Assembly: GCA_002328485.1 (NCBI GenBank)
Contig: DCUF01000046.1
Coordinates: 1-49,111, forward strand
From: Deltaproteobacteria bacterium UBA2221
GTDB lineage: Bacteria; Desulfobacterota; Syntrophorhabdia; Syntrophorhabdales; WCHB1-27
DNA: 49,111 bases
Reading direction: 5' to 3'
The translations under genes were made by a program, and so were the position numbers. Under the pieces are notes generated by a model. It searched no databases. It was not told where the DNA came from and saw only the letters and a list, made by a program, of their open reading frames with translations. Positions 16,991-24,825 of this stretch are shown one piece after another (the stretch's first letter is position 1; each line of letters opens with the position of its first letter).

Positions 16991-17293
16991 TTACCCCGCA
17001 TTTGCCGAGGTTTTGACTTCTTTGTCGAGCCGGTCTCCGAGGGCCTCAGCAGTGATGTCAAGGTCGTACTGTGCTTGCAAGCCTAACCAGAACTCGGCAG
17101 ATGTTCCAAAATACTTTGCCAGTCTGAGTGCGGTATCGGCACTAATACCCCTTTTCCCAGGCACGATCTCGTTAATCCTTCGTGCTGGTACGCCTATGTT
17201 GAGGGCGAGTCTTTTCTGGCTGAGATTCATTGGTTTAAGAAACTCTTCCGATAGGACTTCGCCGGGATGCACGGGATGCAGTATCTTCTTCAT
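16991..17293 (-). CDS. higA: HigA-family antitoxin (XRE helix-turn-helix)
   Basis: A 100-residue antitoxin of the HigA/VapI class. It starts MKKILHPVHPGEVLSEEFL, the signature opening of the family, then the XRE helix-turn-helix (SQKRLALNIGVPARRINEI) and RLAKYFGTSAEFWLGLQAQYD. HigA neutralises the HigB mRNase and represses the operon. GGAGG lies six bases before the ATG. The upstream higB is broken by at least two lesions, so this antitoxin is orphaned and may persist only as a repressor, or to neutralise toxins in trans. Confidence 0.88.
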   Translation of the reverse strand: MKKILHPVHPGEVLSEEFLKPMNLSQKRLALNIGVPARRINEIVPGKRGISADTALRLAKYFGTSAEFWLGLQAQYDLDITAEALGDRLDKEVKTSANAG

Positions 17294-17305
17294 GACATTT
17301 CCTCC

Positions 17306-17530
17306 CTAGCGATAGTCCGCAATCTCGATTTCGTAAGCGTCTCCGCCCCCGCTTGAAACAGACACGCCACTGGTCGTTGATTCTGATGCTATACTGCCCT
17401 CCACGATCTGCCTTCCGTTTCTCCAGATTGTTGGCTGGTGGAATTCTCAAGTCGTTCAGGCTCTTGGCGTTGTTGATCATACGCAGCTTTCGCAGGGCCA
17501 CCTGTTGAATGTCTTAGGGCAATTTCCGTG
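17306..17530 (-). pseudogene. higB: Broken HigB toxin gene (nonsense and frameshift, N-terminus lost)
   Basis: Three pieces in adjacent frames rebuild the HigB C-terminal core: SRKLP, then a TAA stop (17516-17514), then DIQQVALRKLRMINNAKSLN and LRIPPANNLEKRKADRGG, then YSIRINDQWRVCFK. After that the frame is lost in a run of five G (plus-strand C5 at 17346-17350). Removing one G restores GGDAYEIEIADYR and a TAG at 17306, just upstream of higA. The usual first 20 or so residues (MIKSF...) are absent, and the sequence before SRKLP instead belongs to a ParE-like start. The toxin is therefore dead unless the lesions are sequencing errors; three independent defects make that unlikely. Confidence 0.75.
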
Positions 17531-17857
17531 ACCCCTCTCGGCTGTTTCGGACCACATGACGGTGTAGCGTTCCTTCATTTCATCCTTATCTTTCAAGAGT
17601 TTATCCATGGCCGTAAATACCTCTTCCTGTGGCTTCAGCTTTCCATCTTTGACGTCTTGTTCTCCCTGTGAGATCAGTCTCAAGATGCCAATAGCGTTTC
17701 GCATGTTCTCATAGCTTTCGGGGTCTTGAAGTGCTGCCCTGGGTTCTCCGTTCTGTGTAATGATGACCGGTCTAGGGGTCTCATTTATCTGTTTCAGTAG
17801 GTCGGGTGCTTTGGATTTTAGGTGGGTAATTGGTTTGATATCCTTCGAGATGTTCAT
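17477..17857 (-). CDS. Phd/YefM-family antitoxin fused to a ParE toxin remnant
   Basis: Residues 1-92 are a Phd/YefM antitoxin. MNISKDIKPITHLKSKAPDL and RPVIITQNGEPRAALQD form the DNA-binding part, and an acidic/basic helical neck follows (ISQGEQDVKDGKLKPQEEVF). From about residue 93 the frame continues into MKERYTVMWSETAERG, which looks like the first 16 residues of a ParE/RelE toxin and has its own AAGGA five bases upstream. It then runs into out-of-frame higB sequence and stops. So the antitoxin domain is intact, but its natural stop has been lost or bypassed and the toxin truncated. The start is well supported (GGAGGTGAGAA-ATG). Confidence 0.75.
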   Translation of the reverse strand: MNISKDIKPITHLKSKAPDLLKQINETPRPVIITQNGEPRAALQDPESYENMRNAIGILRLISQGEQDVKDGKLKPQEEVFTAMDKLLKDKDEMKERYTVMWSETAERGHGNCPKTFNRWPCESCV

Positions 17858-18127
17858 TTCTCACCTCCAGTCCTTATATGGTACCACCGAAAGACTGGCT
17901 CTCAAGTCACGTGTCTTGTCCCACTGCAACGCTGAGATCAGCCGCGACTGCAACTTCTTTCACGTCAAGGGCTTTGTCTTTTTCCCTTTGAGCGGTTTAT
18001 GATTCAGTCGGCGTCCCTCACAACCCCCTTCACCTCACAGCCTCCTCGGGACGAATAGAGCCGGGCATCTCGTGCTATACCCTGAAGGATAGCAGAGACG
18101 CCCATGCTACTCCCCCGTCCTCCCCTA

Positions 18128-18940
18128 TTACTGCAGGGGCAAGATCCTTTCCGCATAGAGGATGCCGGAGCCGGGTGGGCCCTGCAAGCGAACTTTCACC
18201 AGATCCCAGCCCTGCTTCCATTGAGTTCCGTTTATAAAGAATTTCGCCATGTCAGTCGAGTTCCCCAGGAGTTTAACAGTTTTGCCGCCTGCCGGCGTCC
18301 AGTTGTTGGGATCTGAGCTCTTGGCCAGCGCTTTCTGCACGACCAGTTCGCACACGGCCTGAGGACTGTGGTTTCTCACCGTCACCCCAACATATTCATT
18401 GGTTGTCTCGATTCCGACGACAGACAGGTTCCGATTCGGGTCCAATACGAAATCGATCTCCTTGTCCCCATATGTTTGACTGGAGTCCGCGGGCCGGAAT
18501 GCCACTTTGAACTTCGTGGAATACATCAATTTGTTCCATTGTCCGGTTACCGCAACCAACTGCTGTTTATCGAGGAAAAAGTTTACCGGAGTGCCCTGGG
18601 TCCAATTCCCATTTGACTCAAGCTGATACGGTATGGCAATCGCGTTACCCAAAGCCGTGTCGCCCGGATTTCGTATCATCGCTTCCCAAGATCCCTTGCA
18701 CTCACTTTCCGGCCATACCCTGACACTTTCGATCTTGATATTTCTCAGAAAAATCTCCCGCTGCACCGCAACTCGATCCTGCCGAGTTACCGGCGAAGAG
18801 ACAGCCGGCGCCTGCATTGCCGGTTTGGCCAGCCTTTCCTTGCCCACCTGGGCGTGAAGCGGGATCGGGAGCGCAACGGCTGCTATGGCTGCAGCACCAA
18901 GAAAAAGACAACATCCGATTTGAAGTTTTTTGACCGTCAT
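18128..18940 (-). CDS. Secreted hypothetical protein, 270 aa
   Basis: An N-terminal signal peptide (MTVKKLQIGCCLFLGAAAIA then ALPIPLHAQ) is followed by a Pro/Ala-rich linker. The predicted beta-rich body contains YQLESNGNWTQGTPVNFFLD and VGVTVRNHSPQAVCELVV, resembling immunoglobulin-like or CARDB-type repeats in rhythm only. There are two Cys in the mature part (SECKGSW and AVCELVV), which could form a disulphide in the periplasm. AGGAAGG lies a few bases before the ATG. I do not recognise a family and propose no function. It lies alone between the toxin-antitoxin scar and the nuclease remnant. Confidence 0.65.
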   Translation of the reverse strand: MTVKKLQIGCCLFLGAAAIAAVALPIPLHAQVGKERLAKPAMQAPAVSSPVTRQDRVAVQREIFLRNIKIESVRVWPESECKGSWEAMIRNPGDTALGNAIAIPYQLESNGNWTQGTPVNFFLDKQQLVAVTGQWNKLMYSTKFKVAFRPADSSQTYGDKEIDFVLDPNRNLSVVGIETTNEYVGVTVRNHSPQAVCELVVQKALAKSSDPNNWTPAGGKTVKLLGNSTDMAKFFINGTQWKQGWDLVKVRLQGPPGSGILYAERILPLQ

Positions 18941-19241
18941 TACCTTCCTCCTTGTAATGCATTTGCGTTTGCCCCTCTATATTGCCAAATCACAAAGGCG
19001 TTTGCCCTTATGTTTGCTCCGGAGCCCATTGAATTTTAGATTCCTCCCCTTCGTGTTTGCGACAGGTTTAATCCCCTCTCCCAAGGCAAACCTGAGAACA
19101 TTAGCGAAATAGTTGTTTCGAACATCGATGCCTTCGTTATACAGCAGGAATTCCCAATGCATAACTTGATAGGCGGGAGTACTTTTGAAGCCAAGCTTTG
19201 CCGGCGTGATCGCACTATGGAACACTTGGTTGTCATCGAGG
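18941..19241. other. Decayed region with a possible gene remnant
   Basis: On the minus strand, a frame from about 19255 to 18977 reads RYVYDLDDNQVFHSAITP then PAYQVMHWEFLLYNEGIDV. This looks protein-like but lacks a good start, because a TGA precedes it. It may be the continuation, after a frameshift, of the short gene that starts at 19379. The rest shows no feature. Confidence 0.3.
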
Positions 19242-19379
19242 TCATAGACATAACGCAGAATTCACCGGCGCGGCCTGGCTTGCGAGATATCCAACCCGCA
19301 AAGACCGAAGGCCAGTAAACGGGATGAAAGCGGCACGATATCCTGCCGCGTCCGGTGCAATGACTTGTTCTCTGCTCAT
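19242..19379 (-). CDS. Possible short gene coupled to the nuclease, 45 codons
   Basis: Its ATG (19379) overlaps the TGA of the frameshifted nuclease as ATGA, the arrangement of an operon partner. The product begins MSREQVIAPDAAGYRAAFIP and stops after 45 codons. A protein-like stretch follows in the next frame (RYVYDLDDNQ...), so a frameshift near 19260 could have split a longer gene. No family recognised. Confidence 0.3.
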   Translation of the reverse strand: MSREQVIAPDAAGYRAAFIPFTGLRSLRVGYLASQAAPVNSALCL

Positions 19380-19824
19380 TTGATCTTCTTCGCGCTTTTC
19401 TCACTCTCGTCGTATCCCCACACTTCAACGTCTGCTGGAATAAGATGTGAGCATGTCCGAACATAGTACGCGCCAAGTGTTTCATTCCTTTTTGCACTGA
19501 AGTCGTTCAAAACCACCAAAAGCTTCCGGTAGCCGGGAGGGGATGCATAGAAAAAGAACATGGCTTCGTTCCATACAGTGAGTTTGGCACTTGGAACATT
19601 CCCGCTTTCAGTCCACCTGTGCGCCTTGCACTCCACAAGAACCTTTTGTCTGTATTGCCAAGATCGAAGGAATGAGACTTCTTGTCGCTAATGCCGATAG
19701 TAACCGTGATACCTGAGTTCAAGAGCAAGCCTTGTTTTGCGAAATACTCCTGTATTTTATCCTCAAAATCACGTCCCACATGAGCGTTGCTCTCAGAACC
19801 CTTGCGCTGAAATGGTTTGTCCAT
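19376..19824 (-). pseudogene. Frameshifted PD-(D/E)xK nuclease-like gene
   Basis: Two overlapping frames join into one protein of about 149 residues. The first part has GRDFEDKIQEYFAKQG (a helix with the Glu common in restriction-endonuclease folds) and SHSFDLGNTDK. The second continues KVLVECKAHRWTESG, then KLTVWNEAMFFFYASPPGYRK. The order E, D (in FDLG), E-x-K (in VECK) is the PD-(D/E)xK catalytic pattern of Mrr-like and restriction-type nucleases. The break is a run of four A (plus-strand T at 19644-19647) where five would keep the frame. It could be a true mutation or a base-calling error in a homopolymer. If intact it would cut or process DNA, possibly in defence; no methylase or partner is seen nearby. 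Confidence 0.6.
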
Positions 19825-19854
19825 ATCTTTTCATTCCTACAGAGAACAACTTAC

Positions 19855-19876
19855 TATACGGCTCTATCGCCGTATA
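19855..19876. repeat. Short hairpin upstream of the nuclease remnant
   Basis: TATACGGC (19855-19862) and GCCGTATA (19869-19876) form a perfect 8-bp stem around a six-base loop, 31 bp before the start of the nuclease gene. It could be an operator or the end of an upstream transcript. Confidence 0.45.
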
Positions 19877-20206
19877 CCCCAGTATGCCTTCGTTAGTGCC
19901 GTATTTCTGCCTTCCTGGGCGGGATATACGGGACGTTCGTCAGACTCCGAGTTACGTTCTCTCCATTTGCCAAACTGTGAACCAAGGATTCTCGTCGGCC
20001 CCTGATATGCCCAATATTTGCTGCTATTTTTGGACATGCTACTCCAGCTTGGCCCGAAAAACAACACAAAATAGGCCTATTGACACGCCCATGGCCATCT
20101 GCAGGCTTTGTACCGGAGGCGATTTTGGAGTCCAGTGATCAGGAGGAGCCCCCGGGGGGAACCCATTCGATTGCGACTTGTTGACCCTCAGGGGATCGTA
20201 ATAGGC

Positions 20207-20229
20207 GCCGTCGGCCCCAAGCCGACGGC
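20207..20229. repeat. Perfect 9-bp stem-loop
   Basis: GCCGTCGGC (20207-20215), loop CCCAA, GCCGACGGC (20221-20229). It is very GC-rich and stable, lies in a gene-free region and is not followed by a T-run. Confidence 0.6.
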
Positions 20230-20275
20230 CACCAATCTGTATATGTTCCGAAGCATGTCCGCAACTGGCGGCAAT

Positions 20276-20362
20276 AGCGTTCGGTTGCGGCGTGAGGGGC
20301 CCAAAGGATGGTCGCGTTTGAGTGCAGGTGCGATGTACTGTGAGGCTTGCTGACCGAACGCT
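20276..20362. repeat. 87-bp element with 10-bp terminal inverted repeats
   Basis: AGCGTTCGGT (20276-20285) and ACCGAACGCT (20353-20362) are perfect inverted repeats enclosing 67 bp. The size is like an attC site or a miniature element, but the arms lack the GTTRRRY/RYYYAAC core of attC. Confidence 0.5.
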
Positions 20363-20720
20363 GTACTGCTGCACGCGTGAGGTCGCCAACGAAGCAGGGC
20401 GCGCCGGGTACCCGCTTGCAGCGGTCAGATGGGCAAGTGGGTGACGCCAAACCGAACAGTCCTTTGTGTCCGCTCTCTGATTTGCGCTTATCGAACAAGA
20501 AATGCGGGGCACAACTGACGAGGAATCGATGCCGACCGGTTTTGAACCGCCACTGCGTACCATTTTCCGCCTTGCAAATGGGGCGATTTCCTGTAATGTA
20601 TTTTAAGCACGGCCAAGGGTGAACGATTTGGCGGCCACCGGACCCAGCCCCCTGACAAATGGGTGAGGGCCGGAAGATTCTATGGATATGAGCCTGCCAT
20701 AGGTGGGCGTGGGGGGAACT

Positions 20721-21155
20721 ATGGGAATTCCAGTCTGGTTGATCTATGCGTCTATCACGGCCTTCTTTCTAGCGTCTGCCGACTGCTTTATAAAGCTTGC
20801 CTCAGGACGGATCTCAAGCAGTCTCGGGCTGCTCATCTACGGGGCATGCACCTTCGCGACCGGACTGGGCTGGGTGTTGCTCGAACGTTTGAGGGCCATC
20901 CCCTTGCACGCGCAACCCATTGCGTACCTCTATGCGCTGGGCGTTGGCGTTTCGTTCAGTGCGGTCACGGTCGGCCTCTATGCGACCTTCGGCGCGGGGG
21001 CGCCCATTTCTCTCGCCTCACCCTTTGTTCGCCTTGCCGGGCTCGTTGTTGCCAGTATCGTCGGCCTCACCCTGTTCAGTGAGCCCCTCACCGGCCGTTA
21101 CGTTTTGGGAATGTTGCTGGTCTTCGGCGGCCTTTATCTGATCTTGACCCGGTAA
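20721..21155 (+). CDS. Half-size EamA/DMT-superfamily transporter
   Basis: A 144-residue membrane protein that is a single EamA domain with four to five helices: PVWLIYASITAFFLASADCF, LLIYGACTFATGLGWVLL, IAYLYALGVGVSFSAVTVGL, LASPFVRLAGLVVASIVGLT and YVLGMLLVFGGLYLIL. Full-size DMT exporters have two such domains, so this one probably works as a dimer, like SMR proteins. The substrate is unknown; family members export amino acids, nucleosides or drugs. ATG 20721 is chosen because GGGGGGA precedes it by four bases. The gene is convergent with the acyl-CoA dehydrogenase, with a strong hairpin between. Confidence 0.8.
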   Translation: MGIPVWLIYASITAFFLASADCFIKLASGRISSSLGLLIYGACTFATGLGWVLLERLRAIPLHAQPIAYLYALGVGVSFSAVTVGLYATFGAGAPISLASPFVRLAGLVVASIVGLTLFSEPLTGRYVLGMLLVFGGLYLILTR

Positions 21156-21200
21156 AGAAACCTCCGACTGCAGAGGAGCGCTTCTCGTCTCCAAAATGAA

Positions 21201-21244
21201 GGCGGCAGATAAGGGCGAATATATACTCACCTTTATCTGCCGCC
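21201..21244. terminator. Strong bidirectional hairpin terminator
   Basis: GGCGGCAGATAA (21201-21212) pairs perfectly with TTATCTGCCGCC (21233-21244), a 12-bp stem with a 20-base AT-rich loop. It lies between the convergent transporter and acyl-CoA dehydrogenase genes. Neither side has a long T-run, although the flanks are moderately AT-rich. Confidence 0.7.
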
Positions 21245-21264
21245 GATCCTATTTCATTATCATA

Positions 21265-22443
21265 CTAGGCGTGGAGATGGCGGAAGACGTCGCGAGCGAT
21301 GACGATGCGCTGCACCTGGTTCGTTCCTTCATAGATCTGGGTAGCCTTTGCATCCCTCATCATGCGCTCTACGGGATACTCCTTGGTATATCCATATCCA
21401 CCAAGAATCTGCACAGCGTCCGTGGTAACGCTCATGGCCACATCCGCTGAATAGACCTTTGCCATGGCCGATAGCTTGTCCACACCGATGGCGCTCATCT
21501 TGTCACGCTCATACACCTTCATATCAAGGAGATGGGCCGCATCATACACAAGGGCCCTGGCCGCCTCCACCTTGGTAGCCATATCGGCGACCATGAACTG
21601 GATCCCCTCAAAATCAGCCAGCTTCTGGCCAAACTGGACCCTCTTCCAGGCATAATCAACCGCATAGTCCAAAGCGCCCTGGGCAAGTCCTACGGCCTGA
21701 GCGCCCACGGCAGGTCTCGAAAGATTGAGGGTTGACATGGCAATGTCCCAGCCCTGTCCTTCTTTCCCCAGCAGGTTGTCTTTCGTCAGTCGGACATTGT
21801 CAAAGATCAACTCAGTGATGTCCGACCCGATCATGCCCATCTTATCCTCGCTCTTGCCTATGATCACGCCCGGGTAGTCCTTCTCTACGTAAAAGGCTGA
21901 TATCCCCGCCGTCCTCTTCTTGGAATCGGTCGCAGCAAACACCGAATATATCTGAGCATTTGCGCCGTTGGTTATCATCGCCTTCTTGCCGTTTAGATAG
22001 TAGTAGTCGCCGTCTTTGGTTGCATAGGTCCTCATGTGAGAGGCGTCCGAACCGGCCTCGGGTTCAGTAAGGGCAAAGGCAACGACGCACAGGTTGTCGG
22101 GCGCCGCAATCTTGCTGTACAAGTAGTCTTTTTGCTCTTCGTTTCCTGCGATCATAATAGGCATGACACCCACATGATGGGCCAAGGGAATGAGCGAGGA
22201 CGCCCCCGATACCTTTGCCAGTTCCTCCGTGACAACACAGAGAGACGTTATATCTCCGTCAAGGCCGCCGAACTTCTCGGGTAGCATGAGATAGAGAAAA
22301 CCTTGCTTTTTATACAGGTCCACAAGGTCCCACGGGAAGGCCCCTGTAGAGTCGATTTCCTTTGCCCGCGGAGCCACTTTTTCTTTGGCGAGCTTCTCTG
22401 CAATCTTTTGTATTAAAGCGTGTTTCTCCGTAAGATTTAACAT
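21265..22443 (-). CDS. Acyl-CoA dehydrogenase
   Basis: A 392-residue FAD enzyme that introduces a trans-2 double bond into an acyl-CoA and passes electrons to ETF. The N-terminal helical domain is followed by AFALTEPEAGSDASHMRT (the FAD/substrate signature) and YYLNGKKAMITNGANAQIY. The C-terminal domain has the second family signature, QILGGYGYTKEYPVERMMRD. The likely catalytic base is Glu in IYEGTNQVQR, the position used in short- and medium-chain butyryl-CoA-type enzymes. The length is normal. The ATG has AAGGAGG nine bases upstream. In an anaerobe it could serve fatty-acid or aromatic-acid degradation; chain length cannot be read from the sequence. No ETF genes are adjacent. Confidence 0.93.
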   Translation of the reverse strand: MLNLTEKHALIQKIAEKLAKEKVAPRAKEIDSTGAFPWDLVDLYKKQGFLYLMLPEKFGGLDGDITSLCVVTEELAKVSGASSLIPLAHHVGVMPIMIAGNEEQKDYLYSKIAAPDNLCVVAFALTEPEAGSDASHMRTYATKDGDYYYLNGKKAMITNGANAQIYSVFAATDSKKRTAGISAFYVEKDYPGVIIGKSEDKMGMIGSDITELIFDNVRLTKDNLLGKEGQGWDIAMSTLNLSRPAVGAQAVGLAQGALDYAVDYAWKRVQFGQKLADFEGIQFMVADMATKVEAARALVYDAAHLLDMKVYERDKMSAIGVDKLSAMAKVYSADVAMSVTTDAVQILGGYGYTKEYPVERMMRDAKATQIYEGTNQVQRIVIARDVFRHLHA

Positions 22444-22529
22444 GCAGACTGCCTCCTTGTGGTTGACAAACCGGCAATACTTTTAACATAATTTTCCCCT
22501 CATATAAATAAAAAAGGAGGGTGGGCAGG

Positions 22530-23633
22530 ATGGCCAAAGTGTACTTCACGGACTTGCGGACTACCCCTACGAGAAGCCTTTTTTCCAAGATTGAAACGCT
22601 TCTGGAACGGGCCCAAATTGCAAAGAAGGTTCAGAAGAACGACCTTGTGGCGATCAAACTCCACTTCGGCGAACATGGCAATGCAGCCTATCTTAGGCCC
22701 GTCTTCCTCAGGGTTGTCGTCGACAAAGTCAAGTCTCTGGGGGGTAAGCCCTTTCTCACGGACAGCAATACCCTCTACGTGGGCAGCCGGAGCAATGCGG
22801 TCAGCCATCTGAAAACGGCTATAGAAAACGGTTTTGACTATTCCTGCGTGGGATGCCCGGTGGTGATCGCAGGGGGGCTGCGCGGCCAGACGGGAACCAA
22901 AGTACCGATTCAGGGAGAGGTGCTGAAAGAGGTGCACATCGCCCAGGAGATCGTGGAGGCCGATGCCTTGATCGCGGTGAGCCATTTCAAGGGGCACGAA
23001 CTGTCCGGTTTTGGCGGCGCCTTGAAGAATCTTGGCATGGGCTGCGCCACCAGGACAGGCAAGATGGAACAGCACAGCAGTGTAGCCCCCATGGTCAATT
23101 CAAAACTTTGCAAGGGATGCGGGCTATGTGTACCGTACTGCCCCGGCAACGCCATCTATGCGGGCAAGAAGATAGCCGAGATCGATGGGGCAAAGTGCGT
23201 CGGCTGCGGAGAGTGCGTTGTCGTTTGCCCTTCGAAGGCAATAGAAATCCAATGGAATGAGGAACAGCAGAAGTTTCAGCAGAAGATCGTGGAGTATGCG
23301 GCGGGATCGCTCAAGGGCAAAGAAAAGAAGTCGCTTTTCCTAAACTTCCTCATGCAGATCGACCCGTGCTGCGACTGCTACCCCAATAACGATGCACCCA
23401 TTGTAAGGGATATTGGAATACTGGGGTCGGCAGACCCTGTCGCCATCGACACGGCCTCAAATGACCTTGTGATGGCCGAGGAGGGCCTTCCCAATACGGC
23501 TCTCAAGAGGGGTTTGGGCAAGGGTGAGGATAAATGGCGGTCCCTCCACCCGTCCATCGACTGGAATATTCAGCTCGATCACGGTGAAAGACTGAAGATG
23601 GGGGAAAGGGCCTACACCCTGGTGAAGGTGTGA
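22530..23633 (+). CDS. DUF362-domain protein with two [4Fe-4S] ferredoxin motifs
   Basis: A 367-residue iron-sulphur protein. The DUF362 part (about 1-180 and 265-367) contains VAIKLHFGEHGN, FLTDSNTLYVGSRSNAVSH and AVSHFKGHELSGFGGALKN. A bacterial-type ferredoxin insert (about 190-250) carries CKGCGLCVPYCPGNAI and CVGCGECVVVCPSKAI, enough for two [4Fe-4S] clusters. A further Cys cluster, DPCCDCYPNN, follows. Proteins of this family are common in anaerobes, and their biochemical role is still poorly defined. ATG 22530 is preferred because AGGAGG lies nine bases upstream; the GTG at 22521 abuts that site. The gene is divergent from the acyl-CoA dehydrogenase, and the two could be linked functionally through electron transfer, which is an inference. 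Confidence 0.9.
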   Translation: MAKVYFTDLRTTPTRSLFSKIETLLERAQIAKKVQKNDLVAIKLHFGEHGNAAYLRPVFLRVVVDKVKSLGGKPFLTDSNTLYVGSRSNAVSHLKTAIENGFDYSCVGCPVVIAGGLRGQTGTKVPIQGEVLKEVHIAQEIVEADALIAVSHFKGHELSGFGGALKNLGMGCATRTGKMEQHSSVAPMVNSKLCKGCGLCVPYCPGNAIYAGKKIAEIDGAKCVGCGECVVVCPSKAIEIQWNEEQQKFQQKIVEYAAGSLKGKEKKSLFLNFLMQIDPCCDCYPNNDAPIVRDIGILGSADPVAIDTASNDLVMAEEGLPNTALKRGLGKGEDKWRSLHPSIDWNIQLDHGERLKMGERAYTLVKV

Positions 23634-23663
23634 GGAACTGCGGATTTCAGATTACGGTCTTTT

Positions 23664-23702
23664 ATCGGACGGATCCGACGGATCGGCGTGATCGGACGGA
23701 TC
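23664..23702. repeat. Short direct repeats of ATCGGACGGATC
   Basis: Two exact 12-bp copies (23664-23675 and 23691-23702) flank a related unit CCGACGGATC (23675-23684). They lie between the DUF362 and M29 peptidase genes. The origin could be replication slippage; no function is evident. Confidence 0.5.
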
Positions 23703-23730
23703 AAATACCTTAAAAAAAGCTTTCTGTAGG

Positions 23731-24825
23731 ATGGATATGTACAAAAAATACGCAAAACTGCTTGTCAACTACTCTCTTGGCCTGAAAAAGGGCCAGAAAC
23801 TCCTCATATCTTCTACCTATCTCGCCGAACCCCTCGTGAGGGAGGTTTATCGCGAGGCGTTGCTTGCGAAGGCCCATCCCGAAACAATGATCTCCCTCAA
23901 CGGCCTCAATAGGGTGCTGTTCAACTACGGGGACCCCGTTCAGTTGGGCCACGTCTCCCCCCTGTATCGTTATGCGGTGGAACGGTATGACGCTTTTCTC
24001 ACCGTACGTGCCCCTTTTAATCTCAAGGAATTGCAAGGCATTGAAGCGGAAAAGAAGAGGATAGCCAACGAGGCTCAGGCACCGGTCAAAGCGTCGTTTA
24101 TGAAGCGTTCCTCCATGGGAAAACTCACCTGGACATTATGCGAGTTCCCGACAGAGGCGCAGGCCCAGGAAAGCGGGATGTCCAGGGAGGAGTACGAGAG
24201 ATTCGTCTTCTCAGCCTGTTATCTCGATGATGACGATCCCGAGCGTCAATGGAATGGCCTCAGGGAACGGCAGCAGTCTATCGTGGCCTTTCTCAACGGA
24301 AAACAGAGTATCAGATTCGTCGCACGGGATACGGACATCACCTTCTCAACAAGGAACAGACGGTGGATCAATTCGGACGGTCATCACAATATGCCCTCGG
24401 GGGAGGTATTCACCTCACCGGTCGAGACATCCGTGGAAGGGGTGGTGCGTTTCTCCTATCCAGGTATCTTCATGGGTGAAGAAATCGAAAATGTCAGCCT
24501 CGAGGTCCATCATGGCGAGGTAACAGGCTGGGATGCGGACAAGGGCCGCAGGTTACTCGACTCCATCCTTCTCATCCCTGGGATGAAGCATTTCGGGGAG
24601 GCGGCCATCGGCACCAATGCCGGCATTGCCCGATTCACCAAGAATATGCTTTTCGATGAAAAGATGGGCGGCACGGCCCACATGGCCCTGGGTGCCTCCT
24701 ATGGCGAGACGGGCGGGAAGAATAAGTCGGCCGTCCACTGGGACCTGCTCCTCGATTTGAAGGAACAAGGCGAGATCTATGCCGACGGGGAGCTTATCTA
24801 CCGGAAGGGCAGCTTCATCATCTAA
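23731..24825 (+). CDS. M29-family metallo-aminopeptidase
   Basis: A 364-residue peptidase of the thermophilic aminopeptidase (AmpS/AmpT) family, which removes N-terminal residues from peptides using two metal ions. The C-terminal catalytic half holds the metal-ligand motifs: NMPSGEVFTSPVE (Glu), FGEAAIGTNAGI (Glu), then DEKMGGTAHMALGASYG (Glu and His) and KSAVHWDLLLDL (His, Asp). The length is slightly short but complete. Two starts compete: ATG 23731, and ATG 23737, which has a better-spaced AGG. Its 3' end overlaps the convergent DUF456 gene by 8 bp. It is separated from the DUF362 gene by 97 bp of repeats. Confidence 0.9.
   Translation: MDMYKKYAKLLVNYSLGLKKGQKLLISSTYLAEPLVREVYREALLAKAHPETMISLNGLNRVLFNYGDPVQLGHVSPLYRYAVERYDAFLTVRAPFNLKELQGIEAEKKRIANEAQAPVKASFMKRSSMGKLTWTLCEFPTEAQAQESGMSREEYERFVFSACYLDDDDPERQWNGLRERQQSIVAFLNGKQSIRFVARDTDITFSTRNRRWINSDGHHNMPSGEVFTSPVETSVEGVVRFSYPGIFMGEEIENVSLEVHHGEVTGWDADKGRRLLDSILLIPGMKHFGEAAIGTNAGIARFTKNMLFDEKMGGTAHMALGASYGETGGKNKSAVHWDLLLDLKEQGEIYADGELIYRKGSFII

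Larger units (their letters stand above)
19877..20720. other. Gene-poor region rich in inverted repeats
   Basis: About 840 bp without a convincing gene. Open frames on the minus strand (for example 20039-20563) have Ser/Pro/Arg-heavy composition and no recognisable domain. The region holds the hairpins at 20207 and 20276. Its composition differs from that of the flanking genes, and it separates the decayed nuclease from the DMT transporter, so it may be a remnant of an inserted element. Confidence 0.4.

Noticed and set aside
20276..20362. Possible integron attC site
   Set aside because: The length and folded shape fit, but the arms AGCGTTCGGT/ACCGAACGCT lack the GTTRRRY and RYYYAAC cores in the required orientation, and no integrase is present.
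20039..20563. A 174-codon minus-strand frame in the gene-poor island
   Set aside because: Composition is Ser/Pro/Arg-rich and low in hydrophobic periodicity, it contains several perfect inverted repeats, and there is no plausible ribosome-binding site.
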